Source of the DNA: Palsa-1392 sp963819975 | Lineage (GTDB): Bacteria > Verrucomicrobiota > Verrucomicrobiia > Chthoniobacterales > UBA10450 | Direction: 5' to 3' | Assembly (NCBI GenBank): GCA_963819975.1 | Contig: CAWFYE010000007.1 | Coordinates: 434,001 to 498,000 of the forward strand | Length of the DNA: 64,000 nucleotides | Position numbers and translations under genes: made by a program | The notes under the pieces: generated by a model | The model's database searches: none | Told to the model about the DNA's origin: nothing | Seen by the model: only the letters and a program-made list of their open reading frames with translations | In this document: piece by piece, positions 43,951 through 51,349 of the stretch | Numbering within the stretch: position 1 is the first letter of the stretch | How the letters are laid out: every line of letters begins with the position of its first letter

Positions 43951-46191
43951 CTAAGCCGCCGCCGACTTCGCTTCCGCTACTTCTGGTAGGCAAATCGTGA
44001 AGATCGCGCCGCCATCATCGCAATTCTTTCCGGAAAGTGTGCCGTCGTGCGAGTCGATGATTGTGCGTGCGATCGCCAGTCCCATTCCGGTCCCGTCCGT
44101 CTTTGTAGAGAAGAACGGATCGAAAAGTTGATCGATAATTCCCGGCGGAAAACCGTGCCCACTGTCGCGCACACTCACGCAGACTTGCCCGTCCTCCACA
44201 CGCTCGGCCCGAATGACGACCCGGCGGCCGTCGGGGCGGACGACGCTGAGCGCTTCAAAGGCGTTCAACGTCAGGTTCAGCAACACTTGGAGCAGTTGCA
44301 CGCGATCGCCCAGTACGACTCCCGCATTCGCATTGATCTCCGCGACGAGAGTGACCTGTTTGGCCGTCGCATCCGCCCGCACGATACGGAGCAAATCGCG
44401 GACGATTTCGTTCATGCTGACGAGCGAACGGACCGATTCGCTCTTGCGCACCATGTTACGGATTCCCTCGATCACTTGGCGCGCGCGGTGCCCGTCCGAG
44501 ATAATATCGGCGAGTAATTCCTGCAGCTCCTCGGTTCCCAGTTGGCCTCGGGCCAGCATCCGTTGGCCGGCGTTGGCATTCGTCACCATCGCGCCGAGTG
44601 GATTGTTGACCTCGTGCGCGAGGGAGGCCGCCAGCTCGCCCATCAAGGCGAGACGCCCGACTCGCGCCAGCTCCATGGATTGAAGCTCGTGATCCAACTC
44701 CGCCTGCTTGCGGTCCGCGACATCGAGACATGAACCGATGTAACCAACGAACCCGCCGGCGGCATCGAAGCGCGGCGTGCCGGTATCCAGAACCCATCGG
44801 TATTCGCCATCCTTGTGCCGCAAGCGGTATTCCATCGTAAACGGCTCCCTCGCATCGAACGCCCTTTCGTAGCCATCGAGGCAATGTTCGAGGTCCTCCG
44901 GGTGCACGCCTTCCGCCCAGCCATTGCCGAATTCCTCCGCTGCGGTGCGCCCCGTAAACTCAAACCAGCCTTTGTTAAAGAAATTACAGAGCTTGTCCGG
45001 ACCCGACATCCAGATCATGACCGGCGCGGCATCCGCGACCGTGCGAAAGCGCGCTTCACTCTCCCGCAACGCTTCCTCCGCCAGTTTGCGCTTGGTGATA
45101 TCACGAACCACGCCGCGCATCACAGTCGCCTGGCCTTGCGGATCAAATTCCACCCGACCATAGCCATAGATCCAGCGCGTCTCACCGCTCGGATGTGTGA
45201 TGCGGTACTCGCTTTCATACTCGTCCTCGCATGCGAGCGCAGACTGGACAATTTGCTCAATCCGCTCGCGATCGTCGGGGCGGACACCTTCCAGTAGGGT
45301 CGAAAGGGCAAGCGGCTTCGAATCCGGTAAGCCGAAGAGCGTCCGGCCCTTCTTGCTCAACCAAAGGTGATCCTTTCGGATATCCCACATCCAAAGGCCA
45401 AGATTCCCGGCACTGGCCGCGAGATTCATCCGCACTTCACTTTCCCGGAGCGCGTCCTCGCTGATGCGCAACTGGCGGGCGGTTTGCCCGGCTCGCAGGA
45501 TATCCTGGCCGAGTTCAAAGCCCATCGCCAAAATCACACCGAGGAATGGGAAACTGATCAGATAGGGCAATTGCAGCACTTGGGCGTGAATGAGCGCGGC
45601 AATGCCCGCTGCGAGCACGATAAAAAGGGTGATACTTCCCCCCACGACAGCCGCGCGTCGGTGGGCTTCCGTATTGCCTCGGCGCCAGAGCGTGAGTGAG
45701 GCGTCGATCACAAAAATGAGGACCAGGAGCGAGCTTAATTCGCCCAGATGCATCCAGGGATTCATCACCCCTTCCGGCATCGTAATTGTGTCTCCGAAGA
45801 ACTGAAAGTGACGCAGAGCTGTGACCTCGCGGAAATTCAGATTCGGCGGAAAGGCAAAATTAAGAATGAGACTGACGAATCGCGTTCCGCAGGCGGCGAT
45901 TCCAAGCCAGACGCGCCCGGTGCCGAAATAAGCGCGAACGAATCCGACAATCCCGACCACGACAAAGAAGACCGGCAGATGTGTCCATTGGACGGCCCGG
46001 CCGATCTCCCCGGTCGTCTGCGAGTGCATGACCCTCAACTCGCCAAGGGCGACGCCTGCGACACCGAACGCAGTGAGAGCGAAGAGTAAATTTTCCCAGG
46101 TCCGGCGCTTTACGCCAATGAGCAGATGCGGCAGCGCCATGGTCGCACACGCGCCGAAGACCAGGGCCCAAGTGAACGTGACCCAGCTCAT
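43951..46191 (-). CDS. Membrane histidine kinase with two PAS domains
   Basis: 746 residues. Residues 1-230 contain about seven hydrophobic helices (MASE/MHYT-like sensor, unclassified). Two PAS domains follow (about 255-370 and 385-495, each ending with PAC features), then HisKA with the phospho-acceptor His526 in SLAHEVNNPLGAM, and a HATPase with N-box LNLTLNAFEAL and G-boxes DSGHGFPPG, GTGMGLAI. The organisation resembles FixL/TodS-type kinases. It is followed on the same strand by receiver A. Confidence 0.93.
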   Translation of the reverse strand: MSWVTFTWALVFGACATMALPHLLIGVKRRTWENLLFALTAFGVAGVALGELRVMHSQTTGEIGRAVQWTHLPVFFVVVGIVGFVRAYFGTGRVWLGIAACGTRFVSLILNFAFPPNLNFREVTALRHFQFFGDTITMPEGVMNPWMHLGELSSLLVLIFVIDASLTLWRRGNTEAHRRAAVVGGSITLFIVLAAGIAALIHAQVLQLPYLISFPFLGVILAMGFELGQDILRAGQTARQLRISEDALRESEVRMNLAASAGNLGLWMWDIRKDHLWLSKKGRTLFGLPDSKPLALSTLLEGVRPDDRERIEQIVQSALACEDEYESEYRITHPSGETRWIYGYGRVEFDPQGQATVMRGVVRDITKRKLAEEALRESEARFRTVADAAPVMIWMSGPDKLCNFFNKGWFEFTGRTAAEEFGNGWAEGVHPEDLEHCLDGYERAFDAREPFTMEYRLRHKDGEYRWVLDTGTPRFDAAGGFVGYIGSCLDVADRKQAELDHELQSMELARVGRLALMGELAASLAHEVNNPLGAMVTNANAGQRMLARGQLGTEELQELLADIISDGHRARQVIEGIRNMVRKSESVRSLVSMNEIVRDLLRIVRADATAKQVTLVAEINANAGVVLGDRVQLLQVLLNLTLNAFEALSVVRPDGRRVVIRAERVEDGQVCVSVRDSGHGFPPGIIDQLFDPFFSTKTDGTGMGLAIARTIIDSHDGTLSGKNCDDGGAIFTICLPEVAEAKSAAA

Positions 46192-46344
46192 GAACGTGGG
46201 TCGAAAGCGGACGATTCCATCAAATGCATCTTACGCGGCGTGCTCTCGTTGGGATGCGATAATGCACCGGCGACCGCGCGGAGTCGATCCCAAAAGGGCC
46301 ACGCGGCATCCAAGTACCGCAGCAAAATCTGCGAATGAGAAAAG

Positions 46345-46360
46345 TGCGACCCTGGTCAGG
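46345..46360. promoter_or_regulatory. DosR-box-like site 10 (weak)
   Basis: TGCGACCCTGGTCAGG: GAC-N4-GTC core kept, outer bases poor. It lies 154 bp upstream of the kinase start. It overlaps the stop of the gene at 46356. Confidence 0.35.
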
Positions 46361-46763
46361 GTATGGCCAGAACCTCGTCGGGAACGTCGAGCCATTCCGC
46401 TGCCTTGGCGCGTTCCGTAAATAGGGAAACCCCCAGCGGCGAATGGTCGGTCAGCAGCTTGTGCAGCCTGGTGTAATGAACCGTTGCCGGGCTCGTGACG
46501 TAAAAGGCAGATTTTATCGGCGGATTCGGCGCGTAGGTGAGACGCCGGTGCAAGGCGACTTCAAAAACAAACCGGAAGTTCAAATCCACCGCATCGAGCG
46601 CCGACAAGTCGGAGAAGCGATTGAACGGCTTGGTCGATCGCGCTTCGGCGGTCCCGATGAAGACGACAATCTCGTTCACGATCGCTTCGCTCAGAATGCC
46701 GCGCGGCTTCCAAAGAATGAGCGAGTGATCTTTGCGGAAAAAGACATGATCCGGAAGTTTCAA
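46356..46763 (-). CDS. Small conserved-looking protein, possibly SpoIIAA/STAS-like
   Basis: 135 residues, soluble, no signal peptide. I do not recognise the family surely. WKPRGILSEAIVNEIVVFIG, FNRFSDLSALDAVDLNF and the end RAKAAEWLDVP resemble the strand-helix pattern of SpoIIAA-like proteins (which end with an EA-x-AWL helix). It stands alone between the kinase and a hairpin. Confidence 0.55.
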   Translation of the reverse strand: MKLPDHVFFRKDHSLILWKPRGILSEAIVNEIVVFIGTAEARSTKPFNRFSDLSALDAVDLNFRFVFEVALHRRLTYAPNPPIKSAFYVTSPATVHYTRLHKLLTDHSPLGVSLFTERAKAAEWLDVPDEVLAIP

Positions 46764-46804
46764 AGTTACCTCCTCGATTTTTGGAGTCTTCCTGCTGGTG
46801 AAGT

Positions 46805-46831
46805 CGCGGGCCGCCTCGTCGGCGGCCCGCG
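46805..46831 (-). terminator. GC-rich hairpin of the recurrent family, copy 5
   Basis: Perfect 11-bp stem CGCGGGCCGCC/GGCGGCCCGCG around TCGTC. It lies 63 bp after the stop of lipoprotein C and upstream of the gene at 46356. Confidence 0.7.
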
Positions 46832-46893
46832 CATTTCATTGTCGAAGGAATCGTTTGCCTGCCGGAAAGGTCAGGCCGTTATCCGGTGATGGT

Positions 46894-47301
46894 TCAGCGC
46901 CAGCCCCAGCCGCGATATCCATACCAGCCGCCCCATGCGCCCCAGTTAAATGACGACATCTGGTTCATTTGCGCTGCCTCCAGGTTGTCATTGCTGATTT
47001 GCTTGGCCAGCCGAAGCTGCTGGTAGGCCTGATACTGGTCAAGTCCGCCAACGTAGGCCTGATTGTTCGCCGCATCGGGCAGGACGTAATACTGCTTTCC
47101 TTGATACGTGACCGGGGTCACTTTTCCGGCCGGCAGGGTGTTGAGGATGTTCTGTTGCTCCGCATTTTTCGGCGAAATAATCTTAAAGCCGGCGGCGATC
47201 GCCAGGTTTTCCTTTTCCTGGGTCTGCGTGGCGCAGCTCACCGCGAACGTGCCGAGCGCGATTACGGTGAGGAATTTCAGTGTGGTCAATAACTGTTTCA
47301 T
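46894..47301 (-). CDS. Small lipoprotein, paralogue C
   Basis: 135 residues with lipobox VSC. Shares AGFKIISPKNAEQQNIL, LPAGKVTPVTYQGKQYYVLP, DAANNQAYVGGLDQYQAYQQLR with paralogues A and B. It has a distinctive tail rich in Trp/Gly/Tyr (SNDNLEAAQMNQMSSFNWG) that recurs in the remnant at 48186. Function unknown. Confidence 0.78.
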   Translation of the reverse strand: MKQLLTTLKFLTVIALGTFAVSCATQTQEKENLAIAAGFKIISPKNAEQQNILNTLPAGKVTPVTYQGKQYYVLPDAANNQAYVGGLDQYQAYQQLRLAKQISNDNLEAAQMNQMSSFNWGAWGGWYGYRGWGWR

Positions 47302-47687
47302 ATCATTGGTTCTTTCATGTTGCGGGTTGTTTTAGCGAAAAGCGTAGGCCGCCGGTTACCCGGCGGCTGGCTTTTCAGGAAATGTAGAGAGGTTTGAACC
47401 GTCCACGAGCGTTTGTTTTGATGGCGTCTTCATCTCGCAACCGAGCGAACGCGTGAGCGGATGTGAATCGAAGGGACCTTGGTCAATTTTACGGGCTACG
47501 CCTATAAGACTTTAGGCCAATACCCTGATCTGGGCGCAAATATCACCGGAACACAATACTTTGTTTTCGAACATACAGAGCGAGTGTCGAGAAACAGAGT
47601 TCCGGCGAAAAAGCGGCGCGTAAAACTCCGGATTCAGGATGCTCCTGATCGAGCTCCTGCTTTCCGCCCGGAGAAAACTGGTCGTGA
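47302..47687. other. Intergenic region with a DosR-like box
   Basis: 386 bp. Apart from the site at 47472 I see no promoter, RNA or gene I can support; a 102-codon rightward frame from 47479 has no family feature and overlaps the lipoprotein at 47688. Confidence 0.55.
47472..47487. promoter_or_regulatory. DosR-box-like palindrome, site 11
   Basis: AGGGACCTTGGTCAAT: left half and centre intact, right half partial. 171 bp upstream of lipoprotein C. Confidence 0.5.
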
Positions 47688-48065
47688 TTACTCTTTTACC
47701 AGAACAATGGGTGTGCCCTTTCGAACTGCGATGAAAGAGTATGTTTTTCCAGTTTCAACCATCAGAGTGGCAGTTGAGGCTGCCTGATCCGCCAGATTAG
47801 GTACCGGCATGATACTGATGACGTGCTGGCCAGCCGTGAGGGATCCATTGTAGGTGTCGGCGACTCGGACGACTCCTGCCTTTTTCCCATCGATCGAGAG
47901 AAGGAGATCGACGCCGAGGTCGGCCTGGCGGTGCACAATGAGACGACCTCCGCTTTGGCTACTCGGCGCGTTCGTTGCGCCCGATTGATTCGTTTGACAG
48001 GCCGCGAGAGCGAGGCACGCGCACGCCAAGGCTAATAGATTTCTGCTCAATATAATCGGTTTCAT
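47688..48065 (-). CDS. Small lipoprotein with a PEGA-like beta domain
   Basis: 125 residues from ATG 48065, lipobox LAAC. After a Ser/Thr-rich linker, GGRLIVHRQADLGVDLLLSI, DGKKAGVVRV, GSLTAGQHVISIMPVPN and VETGKTYSFIAVRKG suggest a small beta-sandwich like PEGA or carboxypeptidase-regulatory domains (G-x-H-x-I/V pattern). Not related to the A/B/C family. Function unknown. Confidence 0.7.
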   Translation of the reverse strand: MKPIILSRNLLALACACLALAACQTNQSGATNAPSSQSGGRLIVHRQADLGVDLLLSIDGKKAGVVRVADTYNGSLTAGQHVISIMPVPNLADQAASTATLMVETGKTYSFIAVRKGTPIVLVKE

Positions 48066-48185
48066 GGTTGGTTCCTTCAGGTTTGCATCTTGTTGTTTAC
48101 CCAAACTCAACATTGTTGGCAAAGGAATCTTGACGACTAAACAAGGCTATCTTTCGGTCTGCCTGGAGTCCGGTTATCGCAGCCC

Positions 48186-48301
48186 TCAGCCGTAGAAGCC
48201 GCCATAAAAACCGGGGCCCCAGGCGCGTCCCCATCCGTAGACGGCGCTTTGATTCAGTAGCGCGGCCATGAGGTTGTCGTTACTTGGTAACGCTTTGATG
48301 G
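48186..48301 (-). pseudogene. C-terminal remnant of a fourth paralogous lipoprotein
   Basis: In the frame ending at 48186 the sequence reads IKALPSNDNLMAALLNQS followed by a Gly/Trp/Tyr tail. This matches the C-terminus of lipoprotein C (ISNDNLEAAQMNQMSSFNWG and Trp/Gly tail). No N-terminal part, signal peptide or lipobox precedes it: directly upstream is the receiver B stop at 48302. The gene seems to have been cut when receiver B arrived, or by deletion. Confidence 0.72.
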
Positions 48302-48727
48302 CTAGAGCGTGTCCGGAACTTCGCATGGAGGGAGCGTAGAGGCGTGGGACGACAGGGCGTCCCGGACTGCGACGAGGAACTTCTCGTCGTCGAATGGCTT
48401 GGTGAAGAACGCTGTCGCTCCAAATTCCCGTGCGGTACGTTCCACGGCAGGATCTTTGCGTCCCGTCATGATGATCACCCGGGTCTCTGGCGACAGTTTC
48501 ACCAGTTTCGTTTGCACTTCCAAACCGGTCATTTGCTGCATCCAGATGTCGAGAATGGCGACCGGCACCGAGTGGTTTTCTACGTGCGCGAGAAAACTCG
48601 CCGGTTCGTTGAAAGCGCGCACTACCAGGCCATCGGAGGCAAGCAAACGGCCGACCGCTGTGAGCATGGACTTGTCGTCGTCGACAAGACAAACCACTTC
48701 CGGAACCGTCGATTCGTTAGGCATCAT
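48302..48727 (-). CDS. Receiver-only response regulator B
   Basis: 141 residues from ATG 48727 (an adjacent ATG at 48724 is equally possible). CheY-like: DDD near residues 16-18, Asp60 in LDIWMQQMTGLE, and the Lys in TKPFDDEKF. No output domain. Close paralogue of receiver A, sharing SPETR(I/V)I, (S/T)GR-DP and KPFDDE. A DosR-like box lies 79 bp before this start, inside the 3' end of the FixJ-type gene. Confidence 0.86.
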   Translation of the reverse strand: MMPNESTVPEVVCLVDDDKSMLTAVGRLLASDGLVVRAFNEPASFLAHVENHSVPVAILDIWMQQMTGLEVQTKLVKLSPETRVIIMTGRKDPAVERTAREFGATAFFTKPFDDEKFLVAVRDALSSHASTLPPCEVPDTL

Positions 48728-48789
48728 GCGCTTTGCCCGTGGCCCGCATTCTTCCGCGGTTCCAACGCGCAAATAGCAGCCTAGTCTCT

Positions 48790-49449
48790 CTAGTTCCTTC
48801 CGATAGTGGACCTTAGTCCCATGTCGGAGCGCGCAGGTAATACGCCCGCCGCTTGTGACAAGCGCACGAGATCGGGAACCGAAGTGAGGCCGAGCTTTTG
48901 CATCACTCGGCCGCGATGGACTTTGACGGTCTTCTCGGCGGTTCTGAGTTCCCCGGCGATTTGCTTGTTGAGCATACCCATGATGACAAAGCGCAGGACT
49001 TCAAATTCGCGCGGCGTCAATTTCTCGATCCTGCGGCGCGCTGCGCGTCGCTCCATTCGGGTTTGCAGGATTTCCCCGGCCCGGGCGAGCGAACGTTCGA
49101 CCGCTTCGATCAATTCGGTGTCGTCGAAGGGCTTCGTCAGAAAATCGATCGCGCCGTTTTTCATCGCCCTTTTGCAGGTCGGCACATCGGCGTGACCGGT
49201 GATGAAAACGATCTGCTCGCAATTTCCGCGCGCTTCGAGAGCCTTTTGCAAATCCAGGCCGTTCACTCCGGGCATTCGCACATCGAGGACGAGGCAGATC
49301 GGCCCATCGAACGGTTCGCGCGAAAGGTAATCCTCCGCCGAGGAAAACATCTCCGCGTCGTAACAGGCCGATTTAAACAAGCGCCGGAGCCCTCGCCGAA
49401 TCGATTGATCGTCATCTACGACACAGACGAGCCGTTTGAATACACTCAT
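48790..49449 (-). CDS. FixJ/NarL-type response regulator with LuxR HTH
   Basis: 219 residues from ATG 49449. Receiver domain with Asp56 (LDVRMPGVNG) and Lys107 (TKPFDD), linker helix, and a GerE/LuxR helix-turn-helix at about 145-202: LTPREFEVLRFVIMGMLNKQ, then AEKTVKVHRGRVMQKLG as recognition helix. The latter resembles DosR/DevR (AEKTVKNYVSRLLAKLG), with the two DNA-contacting Lys at the equivalent places (173 and 176 here). It is the best in-window candidate to bind the GGGAC-N4-GTCCC boxes. Confidence 0.92.
   Translation of the reverse strand: MSVFKRLVCVVDDDQSIRRGLRRLFKSACYDAEMFSSAEDYLSREPFDGPICLVLDVRMPGVNGLDLQKALEARGNCEQIVFITGHADVPTCKRAMKNGAIDFLTKPFDDTELIEAVERSLARAGEILQTRMERRAARRRIEKLTPREFEVLRFVIMGMLNKQIAGELRTAEKTVKVHRGRVMQKLGLTSVPDLVRLSQAAGVLPARSDMGLRSTIGRN
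48806..48821. promoter_or_regulatory. DosR-box-like palindrome, site 12
   Basis: GTGGACCTTAGTCCCA: right arm perfect. It lies within the last codons of the FixJ-type gene and 79 bp upstream of receiver B. Confidence 0.6.
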
Positions 49450-49558
49450 GTAATCTTTTGTTCTTGTAAGGTGGCGGCCGCTGAAAGTCGAAACAAAAAC
49501 TGCGTAGCGCCGTCGCAATTTTCGACGGCAGATCTTATCCGAATCGAGCGGTTTGTCG

Positions 49559-51349
49559 TCAGCAGGACGCGCCTCGGAGCGCGTCGCGCAAGCCCGACGT
49601 GCGCACGACTCGCCGGGCAATCGATGCTCGCAGGACGGTTTCCGACGCCCATATTTCCACGCCGTCTCTTGCCCGCGTCAATCCGGTATAGAGAAGTTCC
49701 CGCGTCAGGATAGGCGAATCGTTTTCCGGCAGAATCAGGAGCACTTTTCCGAACTCCGAGCCCTGGCTCTTGTGCACCGTCATGGCGAACGCGGTTTCGT
49801 GAACCGGAAGACGCGAGGGCAGCACGCGGCGGATGGTGCCGTCCGCGGATGGAAAAAAGACGCGCTTTTCGTTTTGTCCTTCCGCGTCCGGCAAGTTGAT
49901 GCCGATGTCGCCGTTGAAGAGTTTGGTGTTGTAGTCGTTCCGGGTCACGATGACCGGACGGCCGCGGTACCAAATACCAACCTCGTCGAGCGACCCGGCG
50001 GCCAAGAGCGCTTCCTCGGTCAGGGCGTTCAACTGCACCACTCCCGCGGATCCATGCCGAACCGCGCACAAGATCCGGAACCCGGCGAAAAGTTGGAGGG
50101 CCTGGACCGGGTCGTCTGTTGCCAGATAATCTTGAAAACCGGTCGTGACCGCCATGCGGATCGCGGCGGGCAATCCCGGCGCGCTCGGCAAAGCTTTCCA
50201 AGTGACGTCGCGGTGCGTTTTGTCCCGCAAGACTCGAATGGCTTCGTCCGCGTCTCCGCGATTGATGGCCGTGACCAATTGATAAATGCCGCTCCTGCTC
50301 GGGAACCGATAGTTGCGCTGCAGCTCGACAATTGCGTCCTGGATTGGATTTTTCTGAGCCGCTCCACCGAAAGAAAAGGCGAGTTGCAAACCGGTGTCAG
50401 GCACCGCGACGACCGGCGGCTGATTGCAAATATCGCCAAGCACGTAACCGGCGTCGACCGACGCCAGTTGATCCTTGTCGCCGAGCAGAACCACGCGGGC
50501 GGCGGCCGGAATCGCCGCGAAGAGCTTTGCCATCGTAGCGAGATCGACCATGGAGGCTTCATCCACGATCACGGCATCGATGACCAAGGGGCGATTCGCG
50601 TCGTGCCGGAAATAGGGCGAATCGGGGATCGTGCCGAGAAGACGATGAATGGTCGAAGCGTCAGTCGGCAGCCGGGCGCGAATCTCCTCTGAACAATTTA
50701 TGTTTTCCTTCGCGTTCTCGATCGATTCTTTCAGCCGCGCTGCAGCCTTGCCGCTGGGTGCGACGAGGGCGAGGCGGAGCGGCGTATCGCTTTGTTCGAG
50801 GAGCAACGCGAGAATGGCAATGACGGTTCTGGTCTTACCGGTCCCCGGTCCGCCGGTGATGACACTGAAATTCCTCGTTAGGGCATTGGCCGCCGCCATT
50901 CTTTGCCAGTCCACGTCGTCGGTTTTTGGAAAAAGCCGCTCGAGGCCGGCGTCGAGGCGTTTGCGATCGATCGCGGGCGGAGTCGCGTGCAGTCGGTCGA
51001 GAATCGCCCGGGCGAGAAAATCTTCGTATTCCCAGTAGCGCCGCAGATAGAGCCGATCCTGCGGATCGAGAATCAGCGGCGTGAAATCTCCCGGCGCGCC
51101 GACCACGCCCGTGGCGCGCAATTTTTTCGCCCACGCACTCGCTCTCGGCGCGCGCTCGAAGCCAAGAATTTTCTCCGCGAAAGGCTGGCCGGCTACTTCC
51201 CGGAGCGGCCAGCAAATATTCCCGCTCGCCTGGTGTTGACTAACGAGAAGCGCGGCGAGCTCTAGTTCGGGATCGGGTTTTGCCGCGACCCGATTCATGA
51301 AGTCCGCAAAATGCCGGTCGAGCGCGCCGGGAGATTGATCAGGCGCCAT
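49559..51349 (-). CDS. recD: Exodeoxyribonuclease V alpha subunit
   Basis: 596 residues from ATG 51349, which overlaps the recB stop by 11 nt. SF1B helicase with Walker A GGPGTGKT at about 166-173, VDEASMVDL (Walker B), LLGDKDQLASV, and the C-terminal motif AMTVHKSQGSEF and LLYTGLTRAR. As the 5'-3' motor of RecBCD it takes part in double-strand-break repair and degradation of foreign DNA. The long upstream open frame overlaps recB and is not used. Confidence 0.95.
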   Translation of the reverse strand: MAPDQSPGALDRHFADFMNRVAAKPDPELELAALLVSQHQASGNICWPLREVAGQPFAEKILGFERAPRASAWAKKLRATGVVGAPGDFTPLILDPQDRLYLRRYWEYEDFLARAILDRLHATPPAIDRKRLDAGLERLFPKTDDVDWQRMAAANALTRNFSVITGGPGTGKTRTVIAILALLLEQSDTPLRLALVAPSGKAAARLKESIENAKENINCSEEIRARLPTDASTIHRLLGTIPDSPYFRHDANRPLVIDAVIVDEASMVDLATMAKLFAAIPAAARVVLLGDKDQLASVDAGYVLGDICNQPPVVAVPDTGLQLAFSFGGAAQKNPIQDAIVELQRNYRFPSRSGIYQLVTAINRGDADEAIRVLRDKTHRDVTWKALPSAPGLPAAIRMAVTTGFQDYLATDDPVQALQLFAGFRILCAVRHGSAGVVQLNALTEEALLAAGSLDEVGIWYRGRPVIVTRNDYNTKLFNGDIGINLPDAEGQNEKRVFFPSADGTIRRVLPSRLPVHETAFAMTVHKSQGSEFGKVLLILPENDSPILTRELLYTGLTRARDGVEIWASETVLRASIARRVVRTSGLRDALRGASC

